A DNA stretch of 64,000 nucleotides, taken from Pseudomaricurvus sp. HS19. Its GTDB lineage: Bacteria; Pseudomonadota; Gammaproteobacteria; Pseudomonadales; Cellvibrionaceae. Both the position numbers and the translations under genes were made by a program. This document shows, piece by piece, positions 50,979 through 59,731 of this stretch. The notes below the pieces were generated by a model that made no database searches, was not told the origin of the DNA, and saw only the letters and a program-made list of their open reading frames with translations. The stretch lies in NCBI RefSeq assembly GCF_009857815.1, contig NZ_WVVW01000008.1:1-64000 (forward strand), written 5' to 3'. The first letter of the stretch is position 1. Each line of letters begins with the position of its first letter.

Positions 50979-51123
50979 GCTAGGCCGCAAGTGCATATCA
51001 AGTCGCAGGAATCGCTCCCGCTGGTTGTTGGTCCAGCCAAAGCTCTGAACCTTTTGGGTATGGCTGCGCCAGTGTATACCCAAAAGTCGCTTCACTTTGT
51101 CCTCCCCTCTGGGAGCGTTAAGA
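50979..51123 (+). other. attC site 7 (degenerate)
   Basis: R' GTTAAGA at 51117-51123 after GGGAGC; left end GGCTAGGCCGCAAGTGC lacks a clean R''. A long internal palindrome (TTTTGGGTATGGCTGCGCC ... GTATACCCAAAAG) fills the centre. About 145 bases. Confidence 0.5.
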
Positions 51124-51131
51124 GGTAGAAA

Positions 51132-51638
51132 TTGGATGTTCAAATCTGCAATGAAAGCTATGACGATGCGGCGCGAATACATGAAGTTACAGCGGAGGCA
51201 TTTTTAAATGCCCCCCATGCCGATCATACAGAGCAGTTCATTGTTGATGCCCTTCGTCGCGCGGAAGCGTTAACGATCTCTCAGATTGCGATGGTTGACG
51301 GGGAGATTGTTGGCCATGTTGCAATATCTCCGGTTACCCTATCAACCGGAGTGACAGGCTGGTTTGGCCTTGGGCCAATATCGGTTCTTCCTGAATTTCA
51401 AGGTTGTGGGGTGGGTTCCCGGTTAATGGAGAGTTCGCTTGCCTCTCTCCAGGCAATGAACGCGTCTGGCTGCGTAGTGCTTGGCGATCCTGATTATTAT
51501 GGCCGTTTCGGGTTCAAGGCTGTAGAGGGGCTGCGCTACCCCGGTGTGCCTGCAGAGTATTTTCAGGCGTTATCGTTTTCCGGAGTGATGGCGCTAGGGG
51601 ACGTAGCCTACCATGTGGCATTCTCGGCTCAGGGGTAA
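51132..51638 (+). CDS. GNAT family N-acetyltransferase (YhbS-like), probable cassette gene
   Basis: 168 residues from a TTG start (AGAGG upstream), which gives the family start DVQICNESYDDAARIHEVTAEAF. Motif A is ISVLPEFQGCGVGSRLMESSL (acetyl-CoA-binding Q-x-x-G-x-G). The tail GDPDYYGRFGFKAVEGL is typical. It directly follows the attC 7 core. An attC after it is not clear, so it marks the end of the recognisable array. Confidence 0.85.
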   Translation: MDVQICNESYDDAARIHEVTAEAFLNAPHADHTEQFIVDALRRAEALTISQIAMVDGEIVGHVAISPVTLSTGVTGWFGLGPISVLPEFQGCGVGSRLMESSLASLQAMNASGCVVLGDPDYYGRFGFKAVEGLRYPGVPAEYFQALSFSGVMALGDVAYHVAFSAQG

Positions 51639-51722
51639 CTAAGCCAGGCATGGCGAATGCTATGGTGCAATGCGTCTGCGCCTGCCTGTTTTTAGGGGAA
51701 AGGTTTATATAGGTATGAATAA

Positions 51723-51971
51723 ATGAAAGTAATTGTCGCAATCTCCATTGCTGTTGTCGCCTTTCTGTTTGTGAAGCGCTATGACCTCTACGAGGCTACG
51801 GATGGCCTGGCCAGTTCTTATGAGGTCGTGGAGGAAGATTTTTTCCTGAAGGGAAGCTGCGTTTCCAAAGGAGAACTCCTTGAAAGACCTTTCAGGTGTG
51901 TCGGCCATAATGTCTGGGGTGGGTTCGTCAAGAAAAACCATGACTACAACAAAGAGCGCGAAGTTGATTAA
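51723..51971 (+). CDS. small membrane-anchored protein, unknown function
   Basis: 82 residues: a short N-terminal membrane segment (KVIVAISIAVVAFLFV) and a soluble tail with two cysteines. No ribosome site is obvious and no homologous family is recognised, so the ORF is only moderately supported. It could be a last, attC-less cassette. Confidence 0.45.
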   Translation: MKVIVAISIAVVAFLFVKRYDLYEATDGLASSYEVVEEDFFLKGSCVSKGELLERPFRCVGHNVWGGFVKKNHDYNKEREVD

Positions 51972-52089
51972 GGTGATATCAGGTGCGCATATAAGGAAGT
52001 AATGTTACTGAGGATCAACAGTCGAGCCTTGAAGCTGGTAAGAGTAAGCGGCCCGGGGTGCCGGATTCGCCCGGCTGGCAAAGGGAGAG

Positions 52090-52656
52090 TCAGAGGTTAC
52101 TTATTTGCCAGAGAGTAACTGTCACTATGGATATGCCCAGAGCTGTGACCAGATAAAGTATCCCGCGTCTGTTTACAGGGAAGGACCGCATTGATCGGCC
52201 GGATGCGGGGGACGGATATCCTTGGCTCGCTTTCCTCAGACCGCGATAGCGGGCCATCAGGTAGTCCAGCTCTTTTGTGGTTATGCTGACGTCCTGCCTG
52301 AATCGCTCAAATATCTGACCGTCGTTGAGTGCCTCCCTGGATCTTCCGAATCCTCGTTCGAAGAAGTTTTTCCCGATAGCCGACGGGGCACCAAGCCGGT
52401 CGATTGACTGGTAGAGCTCGCTGGCTTGCCGATGCCATTCGGTAAAAGCCTTGCCCCGGTACGCCAGGGGATTATTGCTGATTTTTTCCAACCCCTGTTT
52501 TACGTCAACCAATTGCCTCGCCAACAGTTGGTGGCTGTCAGGGTCGTTACTGCTACACCGCAGTGAGTTGCTTTTGTAGCGGCCAATAGCTGTGGGCATG
52601 ACATTCAGGTATCCGTGTGCAGAGGTTCCCATATTCGGGTCGGGTGCGTCAGGCAT
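52090..52656 (-). CDS. protein of unknown function with C-terminal membrane anchor
   Basis: 188 residues from ATG 52656. Mostly helical, with a C-terminal membrane segment (GILYLVTALGISIVTVTLWQ) like a tail anchor. No family recognised, and no ribosome site is evident. It lies between the array's end and a broken hydrolase gene, on the opposite strand. Confidence 0.5.
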   Translation of the reverse strand: MPDAPDPNMGTSAHGYLNVMPTAIGRYKSNSLRCSSNDPDSHQLLARQLVDVKQGLEKISNNPLAYRGKAFTEWHRQASELYQSIDRLGAPSAIGKNFFERGFGRSREALNDGQIFERFRQDVSITTKELDYLMARYRGLRKASQGYPSPASGRSMRSFPVNRRGILYLVTALGISIVTVTLWQISNL

Positions 52657-52833
52657 CAATATAGCGGCGTTGCTCTTATTGGCACGAGAACCCCATCAAA
52701 GAACAGGCAGTTTGTCTCCTGTGATCGGTCAGGTATATTGATTGGCACAATAACGTGAAGGAACCTTGTTGCAGGCTCAGAAAATATTGCGGCAACAGGA
52801 AGGTCATTCAATGTTGACCAGAGAAGGATGGCG

Positions 52834-53709
52834 ATGATGGAAAAAGCAAATATTGACGGTGTGGGTATTGCTTACGAACTGCTTGGTGATCGCCGCGCTC
52901 CGCTCATCGCATTGACTCCGGGTGGGCGCTTTACCATGGATGTTCCCGGTTATCGGGAAATGGCGGAAGAGTTTGTCCGACAGGGCTATCAGGCCCTGAT
53001 CTATGATCGTCCCAATTGTGGCTATTCTGACACCTGCCTGCTTGGCGAATGTGAATCGGAGAATCAGGCAGAGGCGCTGGCGGGGCTGATCAAGACGTTG
53101 GGGTTGGGGCCTGCTGTGATTGCCGGTGGGTCGGGTGGGTCCCGGGTGTCGATGCTGGCGGCTTCCCGGTATCCGGATCTGTGCTCCCATCTTGTGCTCT
53201 GGTGGATCAGCGGTGATCCCATTGGTTTGATGTAACTGGCAACCTACTACTGTGGTGAGGCGGCAACCCTGGCCAGTTCAGGTGGGATGGTGGCGGTATT
53301 GAAGGCGACCTCTTGGTCCGAGCATCTGGGCAAAAACCCCAGGGCCAGGGAGACATTGCTGGCGATGGATCCGGATAAATTTATCGCCATTATGCAGAAG
53401 TGGGCCGCCGCTTATGCACCATCCGGGATATCGCCGGTGCCGGAGATGCAACCGCGTCACTTTGCGCAGCTCAATATGCCCACACTGGTGTTTCGCAGTG
53501 GCAGGAGTGACCTGTCACATACCCGGGCTACCAGCGAGTGGGTTCACCGCTTGATTCCGCACTCATTGCTGCTGGAGCCACCCTGGGATGATAACGAGTG
53601 GAACCGGCGTTCTGCCCAAACCATGGCGGGTACGGACGGGCATACGTTGTTCCGCAGTTGGCCGAAGCTGGTTCCGGCCATTGTGGACTTCCTTGTGTCC
53701 AACCCGTGA
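52834..53709 (+). pseudogene. alpha/beta hydrolase interrupted by an in-frame stop
   Basis: Start ATG 52834 has AGAAGG 6 bases upstream. The frame reads YELLGDRRAPLIALTPGGRF, YDRPNCGYSD, the nucleophile region AGGSGGSRVSMLAA, then a TAA at 53233-53235 after SGDPIGLM. The same frame continues without a break (LATYYCGEAATLA to VPAIVDFLVSNP, 53709) and includes the C-terminal strand LVFRSGRSDLSHT. One nonsense change therefore splits an otherwise complete gene of about 290 residues. Read-through or sequencing error are alternatives. Confidence 0.82.
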
Positions 53710-53999
53710 CCGGCCGGTTAATCGAGGCCTGAACATCCCTGTTCAGTGAAAACCGGAGTATCTCCCTCTCCTGCCGCGAACCAGCGGCTGCGACTCGCAG
53801 CTGCTGATGTAAGATTGGACGGACAGATAATTTAACTGCTTCAAAAAAATCCCGGCCAGCTTGGGGGCTGTGTGTCAACGTCTCCTGAAACCCGGATAGC
53901 CAAAGTCAGACTGCACTGGCTTACACTATCCGGATTACCCATACACAATAGCCAATCTTCTATAGTTGGTTCACTCATAGAAAGGTCTGATGGATTGTC
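53710..53999. other. intergenic region without recognised features
   Basis: 290 bases between the broken hydrolase and the CPBP protease gene. No ORF with a start signal, RNA fold or repeat was recognised. It should contain the protease promoter. Confidence 0.4.
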
Positions 54000-54797
54000 A
54001 TGACAAAGCGCATAGGGATAAGCCTCGTCATTTATGTGGCATGGATTGCGGTTACCTTGTTGGGCGCCAGGCTGATAGTAGCCGACGATACGACCCTTAA
54101 CGAATTGGTCACCTCGGGAATTGGCTGGCATTTTGCTGCCGCGATAGCGCTGTTGCTAACGGCGATTTCGGTTTTCAAATGGCGGGATATGCACTTTACC
54201 AGACCGCACTCGCTGGTTCGCACTTTGTGGTTTCCGGGGATTTACCTGGTGCTTTTTGCCAGCGGTGTCGCCTTCCTCGGGGCGCCTCCCTTGGGCGTGG
54301 TGGTGTTTGTGGTGATCAATACGTTGATGGTCGGGGTGTCGGAAGAGCTCATGTTTCGCGGTGTCCTGTTCCGGGCGCTGGCCGCGTCGATGTCCATCTG
54401 GAGGGCTATTATTGTTACTACGGTCTTGTTCGGGGCCGTGCACACCCTGAATGTTTTTATCACCGGTGAGCTGGGGGAGGCGCTGGTCCAGTCTGTTGCT
54501 GCGACCATGAGCGGTCTGGTGCTCATCGCTATAGTGATCCGGACCGGATCGATATGGCCGGCGATTACCTATCACTTCCTCTGGGACTGCCTTCTCTTTC
54601 TCGTCAGCAGCAGTGTGGCCTCCGGGAATCAGGGGGTGCCCACCGGTGATCCTGGTCCGTTGGCGTTCTATATTCCGGTGTTGCTGAATCTTCCCAATTT
54701 TATCTGCGCGCTTATACTGTTGCGCCATGTTGGCAGGAGTCACGGCAGTACCTTGCAGCGGCATTCCGCCCCGGGGGATACCGCAGGGCGGCTCTGA
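54000..54797 (+). CDS. CPBP family intramembrane metalloprotease
   Basis: 265 residues with about seven hydrophobic segments. Motif 1 is SEELMFRGVLFRAL (E-E-x3-R), motif 2 FGAVHTLNVF (His), motif 3 ITYHFLWDCLLF (His and Asp), the metal-binding set of CAAX-type/Abi (CPBP) proteases. Roles in bacteria include prenyl-protein-like processing and bacteriocin immunity; the role here is unknown. Confidence 0.93.
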   Translation: MTKRIGISLVIYVAWIAVTLLGARLIVADDTTLNELVTSGIGWHFAAAIALLLTAISVFKWRDMHFTRPHSLVRTLWFPGIYLVLFASGVAFLGAPPLGVVVFVVINTLMVGVSEELMFRGVLFRALAASMSIWRAIIVTTVLFGAVHTLNVFITGELGEALVQSVAATMSGLVLIAIVIRTGSIWPAITYHFLWDCLLFLVSSSVASGNQGVPTGDPGPLAFYIPVLLNLPNFICALILLRHVGRSHGSTLQRHSAPGDTAGRL

Positions 54798-54868
54798 TCA
54801 ATGAGTAACCCCTGCCTGCTCCGGTTTTATAAAACCTTACTCTTCAATTACCCAAGCTGAATCGGATC

Positions 54869-55348
54869 ATGACCCCAGCCATCAACCTCGCCAAAAAGCA
54901 GAAAATTACTCACACAGTCCATGAGTACAGCCACGATCCCGGCCATGAGTCCTACGGCACCGAAGCGGCAGAAAAGCTGGGTGTGGCGGCCGCACAGGTG
55001 TTTAAAACCCTGGTGGTGAGTCTCGATGGCAAGGAGTTGGCAGTGGGCGTGGTGCCGGTCTCATCCATGTTGAGCATGAAGTTGATCGCCAAGGCGCTGG
55101 GGGCGAAGAAGGCGGCCATGGCCAATCAGGCGGATGTGGAGCGCTCCACCGGCTATGTGCTGGGAGGTGTCAGCCCGCTGGGCCAGAAGAAGCGGCTGAA
55201 GACCGTAATCGATGCGTCGGCGCAGGGCTTTGATTCTATCTACGTCAGCGCCGGCCGCCGGGGGCTGGAGATAGAGCTGGCAGCAGAGGATCTGAGAAAG
55301 CTGGTTGGCGGCATCTTTGCCCCGATTGCCCAGGGGGCTGACGGTTGA
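54869..55348 (+). CDS. ybaK: Cys-tRNA(Pro)/Cys-tRNA(Cys) deacylase
   Basis: 159 residues. YbaK/EbsC-type: TPAINLAKKQKITHTVHEYSH at the start, GTEAAEKLGV, FKTLVVSLDGKELAVGVVPV, LGAKKAAMANQADVERSTGYV, LGGVSPLGQKKRLKTVID and SAGRRGLEIEL. It hydrolyses Cys mischarged on tRNA-Pro. Single gene with its own short upstream gap. Confidence 0.96.
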   Translation: MTPAINLAKKQKITHTVHEYSHDPGHESYGTEAAEKLGVAAAQVFKTLVVSLDGKELAVGVVPVSSMLSMKLIAKALGAKKAAMANQADVERSTGYVLGGVSPLGQKKRLKTVIDASAQGFDSIYVSAGRRGLEIELAAEDLRKLVGGIFAPIAQGADG

Positions 55349-55513
55349 TGGTCGCTGGTGCCGGTCGGCACATGGTTGATTTTATGGGCTGTTGGCCTAT
55401 TGTAGGGGAGTGAATTCTTCACAGGGCCGTGACCGATAGTGTGGTGCCGCCGGTGTCAGGCGGGTCAGGGCTGTCCAGGAGTTTGGTCAACAAACAAGGC
55501 AGGGGAAGCAGTT

Positions 55514-55777
55514 ATGAAAACATCAGCAGTATTGGTCTCCGTTCTGGCTTTATCCGGTGTTCAGTTCGCCTTGGCAGGCGATAGCGCCGCCGATAAGGAT
55601 TTCATCAAGTCCTTCAGCTCGTCTTTTATGCAATCCTGTGTGGAGTCCTCACCCAAGGCCACCTGCAGCTGTGTGCTGGATGACCTGGTGAAGAAGTTCT
55701 CGCCCGCCGAGATGGAGGATACCGCCAAGGTTTCCGAATACGTGAAGAGTGTGGCGACGCCCAAGTGCCAGAAGTGA
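55514..55777 (+). CDS. small secreted protein with four cysteines
   Basis: 87 residues; AGGGGAAG lies ahead of the ATG. Signal peptide about 1-21 (ending FALAG). The mature part has Cys residues in FMQSCVESS, ATCSCVLDD and TPKCQK, likely two disulphides, in a helical setting. This pattern is common in small periplasmic proteins of marine gammaproteobacteria; function unknown. Confidence 0.75.
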   Translation: MKTSAVLVSVLALSGVQFALAGDSAADKDFIKSFSSSFMQSCVESSPKATCSCVLDDLVKKFSPAEMEDTAKVSEYVKSVATPKCQK

Positions 55778-55915
55778 TCTGGCGCCGGGCTGAGGTAATG
55801 GCAAGCCCGAATTCACTGCAAAAGGGCTACCGGACGGCCCGGTAGCTCGTAAGCCTTTCTGTCATATCTTTTCCGACTGATCTGTTGGCCTGCCCACAAA
55901 AAAATTGTGTGTTGC

Positions 55916-55939
55916 GTGCCGGTGCCGGTGCCGGTGCCG
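55916..55939. repeat. 6-bp tandem repeat (GTGCCG)4
   Basis: Four perfect copies of GTGCCG about 50 bases ahead of the antiporter start. Slippage there could vary the leader length. Confidence 0.85.
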
Positions 55940-55987
55940 GGGTGGCGGGCATGCCATGTAATCAACATCTGAATATTGGGGAAGCGG

Positions 55988-57334
55988 ATGAATGCCGTCG
56001 TTATTGCTGTAGCGATTATGTTGGGCTTGAGCCTGATGCGGATCAACGTGGTGTTATCGCTGGTGCTGGGCGGCATTGTTGGCGGGGTGGTGGGTGGTCT
56101 CTCGCTGACTGCCAGCATTGAAGCCTTCAACGGTGGTTTGGGCGGGGGCGCTACGGTTGCCCTGAGCTACGCCCTGTTGGGCGCCTTCGCGGTCGCCATT
56201 GAGAAGTCCGGGCTGCCGGACCTGCTGGCAGCGAAAGTGCACGCCCTGCTGGGGCGCCAGTCCAGTGCCAGGGAGGTGGCGCGCATCAAGTACCTGCTGC
56301 TGTCGCTGACCCTGCTGATCTCTGTCTGCTCCCAGAACCTGGTGCCGGTGCATATCGCCTTTATCCCCATGCTGATACCGCCACTGCTGCACCTGCTGCA
56401 CGAGTTGCGGCTGGATCGGCGGCTGATTGCCTGCATCCTGACGTTTGGCCTGACCATGCCTTACATGATCCTGCCCATCGGCTTTGGCGGCATCTTTATG
56501 AACGAAATCCTGCTCAAGCAGTTGCAGGCCAACGGGCTGAGCGGGATCGACAGCGGTATGATCCCGGCGGCCATGGCCATCCCGGTGGCGGGTATGGTGA
56601 TGGGGTTGTTGATCGCCGTCTTCTACACCTACCGCAAGCCGCGGGACTACACCCTGGAAGCACTGGATGATCCGGGCCACCCGTTGCCGGAAAGTGTGGT
56701 GACCGGTGCTGCACCTGCCTCCGGCAAAAGCTTGATGCCGCTGCTGGCCATTGTGTTGGCCTTTGCGGTGCAACTCACCACCGAATCCATTGTTGCCGGT
56801 GCACTGGTGGGCTATCTGGTGTTCCTGGTGGGCGGTGTGTTCAGTCTGAAAGAGTCCAACGACGTGGTGATCAACGGCATGAAACTGATGGCGCAGATCG
56901 GCTTTGTGATGATCGCGGCGTCGGGTTTCTCCGAGGTGATCAAGGCCACCGGTGATATCGGTACGCTGGTGGATACCTCGGCGGCGTGGATCGGTAACAA
57001 TCAGGCACTGGCGGCATTTGCCATGTTGGGTATCGGTCTGCTGATCACCATGGGCATCGGCTCCTCGTTTTCCACGGTGCCGATCATTGCTGCTGTCTAT
57101 GTGCCATTGGCGTTGCAGTTGGGCTTCAGTCCGCTGGCGATTATTGCGCTGGTGGGAACGGCGGGTGCGCTGGGGGATGCGGGCTCGCCCGCGTCTGATT
57201 CAACCCTTGGGCCTACCATGGGCCTGAATGCCGATGGCCAGCATGATCATATCTGGGATTCGGTGGTGCCTACGTTTATCCACTACAATATCCCGCTGAT
57301 CATTTTTGGTTGGCTGGCGGCGATGTGGCTGTAG
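55988..57334 (+). CDS. Na+/H+ antiporter family protein (NhaC/YuiF-like)
   Basis: 448 residues from ATG 55988 with GGGGAAGCGG upstream. About eleven membrane helices. The start [49 protein letters not shown], and [22 protein letters not shown] resemble the Na+/H+ antiporter family with an N-terminal Na+/H+ antiporter-like domain. Ions or organic solute exchanged are not certain; related proteins carry organic acids or amino acids. Confidence 0.88.
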   Translation: MNAVVIAVAIMLGLSLMRINVVLSLVLGGIVGGVVGGLSLTASIEAFNGGLGGGATVALSYALLGAFAVAIEKSGLPDLLAAKVHALLGRQSSAREVARIKYLLLSLTLLISVCSQNLVPVHIAFIPMLIPPLLHLLHELRLDRRLIACILTFGLTMPYMILPIGFGGIFMNEILLKQLQANGLSGIDSGMIPAAMAIPVAGMVMGLLIAVFYTYRKPRDYTLEALDDPGHPLPESVVTGAAPASGKSLMPLLAIVLAFAVQLTTESIVAGALVGYLVFLVGGVFSLKESNDVVINGMKLMAQIGFVMIAASGFSEVIKATGDIGTLVDTSAAWIGNNQALAAFAMLGIGLLITMGIGSSFSTVPIIAAVYVPLALQLGFSPLAIIALVGTAGALGDAGSPASDSTLGPTMGLNADGQHDHIWDSVVPTFIHYNIPLIIFGWLAAMWL

Positions 57335-57449
57335 CCGGTGCGGACCATTCGGGGATGGCTCATTGGCGTAGCTGATTGCATACTTGCCGACACAGTTTTT
57401 GCCCGCTGTCCCTCGCAGTAGCGAGGCGGCATCATGACCGGATAAAAGA

Positions 57450-58250
57450 ATGATAAAAAAATTAAAGCAAACCCTGCGGCGCTTTGCCGTGCCTGAGGAT
57501 AGCCCGAGGGCGTTTCTTGCCCGCGGTCGGGAGCCACAAATCAAACGCCTGGTAGTCTGCGCCGGTGACAGCATTACCCATGGAGTGATGGGGGGCGACT
57601 ATGTGGCGCTCCTGCAGCAGGCGCTGACACCGGATGGCTACGGATTTGTGAATGCCGGCATCAATGGCGACCTGGCGTATAACGTCGACCGGAGGCTGGA
57701 TAAGATCATTGCCTGCCAGCCGGATGTAGTGACGCTGCTGGTGGGCACCAATGACGTTAACGCCACCCTGGGTGGCAAGGTGGAAGCTCTCTACCGCGAC
57801 AAAAAGCAGATTCCCGTTACGCCGACCAGGGACTGGTATGTTGAGCAGGTACGCAGCATCCTGCAGCGATTACAGGCCGGGGGTGTCGAACATATAGCGG
57901 TGCTCAGCCTGCCCATGCTGGGGGAGGATACGGACAGCGATCTGAACGCGAGGATCCTGCAGTACAATGTCGTCCTGCGATCCCTGTGCGAAGAGTTGGG
58001 CGTTAGTTACCTGCCACTGCACGAGACCCTGATGAAGTTACTGCCGGCCGGGCATCGGCCTCCCCGTTACCAGGGCAGTCAGGCACCGGCATTCAAGGCG
58101 TTGGCGCGTCACTATTTGCTGGGGCAGGGGTGGGATCACATCTCCCGTAAGCAGGGCTTTTACCTGGTGACAGACCACATTCACCTGAATGACCGTGCGG
58201 CGGCGGTGATCCGTGATTTGATCATGAATTATCTGCGCGGCCTGGAGTAA
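57450..58250 (+). CDS. SGNH/GDSL hydrolase
   Basis: 266 residues. Block I is VVCAGDSITHG (Ser41), the Asn block is LLVGTNDVNA, and the catalytic Asp/His are in DHIHLNDRAAA. A basic N terminus (MIKKLKQTLRR) without a clear signal suggests a cytosolic or inner-face esterase. Substrate unknown. It is about 115 bases after the antiporter gene. Confidence 0.93.
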   Translation: MIKKLKQTLRRFAVPEDSPRAFLARGREPQIKRLVVCAGDSITHGVMGGDYVALLQQALTPDGYGFVNAGINGDLAYNVDRRLDKIIACQPDVVTLLVGTNDVNATLGGKVEALYRDKKQIPVTPTRDWYVEQVRSILQRLQAGGVEHIAVLSLPMLGEDTDSDLNARILQYNVVLRSLCEELGVSYLPLHETLMKLLPAGHRPPRYQGSQAPAFKALARHYLLGQGWDHISRKQGFYLVTDHIHLNDRAAAVIRDLIMNYLRGLE

Positions 58251-58292
58251 GCGCCGCGGCAGGCGGAGCGCTGGTGATGTCAGCGCCCCTGG

Positions 58293-58988
58293 TCAGGCGG
58301 GGTTAACAATAGCTTCGGCTGGCGGAATGCCGGAAAACATATTGGGTTTCAGCCAGCTCTCCACGTTATTGATCATGGCCTTGGGGCCCACCAACTGCAG
58401 CCTGCCTTCGGCGATGGCCTTGCGGTAGCTGATGTCCCCCATCCACACATCACACATGGTTTTCAGGTCGACATTGAAGTAGATGTCCACCTCGTGTCCC
58501 GGATCGTGCACGCACACATCCACATCGTTGTTTTTCACCACCATCCACCAGTTGGCGTACTCACTGAGATCCCTGAAGTTGAAGCGGATAACGGTCTCGT
58601 TGCCGATCAGGTCTGCGGGGCTGATGCTTCTTTGCAGGTGCAGCATCAGCAGTTCCAGGTCGTAGTCCTCGTCAGAGAGCTGGCGCCGGGCCCAGCGCAT
58701 ACCCCAGATGCCCACCTGTTCCAGAATCGGCAGCAACTCGCGGCAAGCTTCGGTCGGAAAGTATTCGTAGCCGCGCTGCCCGTGAATTTTCCGTTTTACC
58801 ACCAGGCCCTGCTTTTCCAAAGACGCCAGTCGTTTGGTGAGCAGGGTCGGTGACATCTGGCTGAGGCCGCGCTGGAATTCGTTGAAGCGGGTGAAGTCGC
58901 ACAGCAGCTCCCGAATGAGCAGCAGCGTCCACTTCTCGCCCAATACATCCATCGCCTTGGCGATGGGGCAAAACTGGTTGTAACCCAT
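58293..58988 (-). CDS. HxlR family transcriptional regulator
   Basis: 231 residues from ATG 58988. The HxlR winged helix occupies about 1-105 (CPIAKAMDVLGEKWTLLLIRELL, FNEFQRGLSQMSPTLLTKRL, LEKQGLV). A C-terminal SCP2-like/sterol-carrier-like extension (VDVCVHDPGHEVDIYFNVDLKTM, LQLVGPKAM) may bind a hydrophobic ligand. It is divergent from the flavin reductase/monooxygenase pair and probably regulates it. Confidence 0.92.
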   Translation of the reverse strand: MGYNQFCPIAKAMDVLGEKWTLLLIRELLCDFTRFNEFQRGLSQMSPTLLTKRLASLEKQGLVVKRKIHGQRGYEYFPTEACRELLPILEQVGIWGMRWARRQLSDEDYDLELLMLHLQRSISPADLIGNETVIRFNFRDLSEYANWWMVVKNNDVDVCVHDPGHEVDIYFNVDLKTMCDVWMGDISYRKAIAEGRLQLVGPKAMINNVESWLKPNMFSGIPPAEAIVNPA

Positions 58989-59023
58989 GGTGAACCTCAA
59001 TCTTCCTTAATCTGTAGCTGGAT

Positions 59024-59040
59024 ACTACACAAAATGTAGT
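59024..59040. promoter_or_regulatory. candidate HxlR operator
   Basis: ACTACA-CAAAA-TGTAGT, a perfect 6-bp dyad with a 5-base spacer, in the short divergent gap between the HxlR gene and the flavin reductase operon. The TGTAGT half-site recurs near 61059-61086. Confidence 0.55.
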
Positions 59041-59153
59041 TCATCCCTCCACTTTGTGCAGTTCAGGCACCGCGCCGCTTTCACTAATCTGGTCACCAGT
59101 CCTGAAAAGCAGGAATCGACACAAAAACAGTAGTGACACAGGAGGAGCAAGAC

Positions 59154-59666
59154 GTGAGCACTCTACACAATTCCCCCATCGACAGCCGTACCCTGCGCAA
59201 TGCGCTGGGTTGTTACCCCACAGGTGTGGCCGTAGTGACAACCCGTGGTCGCTGCGGTCAGGCGGTTGGCATGACAATCAACAGTTTCTGTTCCATCTCC
59301 CTGGACCCTCCCATGCTGGGCTGGTGCCTGGACCTGCGATCCGGAAGCTACACCGACTTTCGCTGTGCCCGTGGCTTTACCGTCTCGGTACTGAACGAGC
59401 AGCAGGCGGATCTGGCGCGTCGATTCGCAACCAGGGGCGCCGACAAGTTTGAAGGCATCAACCTGGAGGCGCTTAACCAGGACGGTATCGAATTGCCTGG
59501 AGCCTGCGCCGCGTTTCGTTGCCGGCTGCAACGGGTAATCCCGCTGGGTGATCACGTGATGCTGGTGGGACAGGTGACGGCGTTCGGCAGTGCTGACAGG
59601 TCGCCACTGACCTTCGTACACGGCGGCTTCCGCCAGCTGCAAACCACTCTGGATCAGGCCGCCTGA
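59154..59666 (+). CDS. flavin reductase family protein
   Basis: 170 residues from GTG 59154 with AGGAGG 8 bases upstream. Flavin reductase-like core: LRNALGCYPTGVAVVTTRG, GMTINSFCSISLDPPMLGWCLD, and HVMLVGQVTAFG ... PLTFVHGGFRQL. These small proteins supply FADH2 or FMNH2 to a partner monooxygenase. The partner is most likely the acyl-CoA-dehydrogenase-fold protein encoded 65 bases downstream. Confidence 0.93.
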   Translation: MSTLHNSPIDSRTLRNALGCYPTGVAVVTTRGRCGQAVGMTINSFCSISLDPPMLGWCLDLRSGSYTDFRCARGFTVSVLNEQQADLARRFATRGADKFEGINLEALNQDGIELPGACAAFRCRLQRVIPLGDHVMLVGQVTAFGSADRSPLTFVHGGFRQLQTTLDQAA

Positions 59667-59731
59667 CGGCCAACAAGACATTCATATAACAACGCAATAA
59701 CTATACTTAGCTAATAAATGAGGTAGACAAA

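Larger units (their letters stand above)
45012..51123 (+). mobile_element. integron cassette array without integrase (CALIN-like)
   Basis: Seven attC-like sites separate mostly short plus-strand genes. Cassette 1 begins G/TTATAGC (45012) and its attC begins GCTATAAC (45380). Cassette 4 begins G/TTATGCA (47093) and its attC begins TGCATAAC (48780). Cassette 5 begins G/TTAGGCAT (48912) and its attC begins ATGCCTAAC (49797). Such matching of a cassette's own ends is expected when circular cassettes are inserted by IntI between G and TT of the core. Stops abut or overlap the attC sites and promoters are lacking, as usual. No intI gene lies in the window. The last two or three sites are degenerate. 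Confidence 0.82.

Noticed and set aside
51639-51722. attC after the last GNAT gene
   Set aside because: GTAACTAAGCCAGGC and TTTTTAGGGG are weak echoes of core sites without complementarity to the preceding cassette start.
44812-51723. A local integrase gene for the cassette array
   Set aside because: No frame in the region shows tyrosine recombinase motifs; all sizeable frames are accounted for by other genes.
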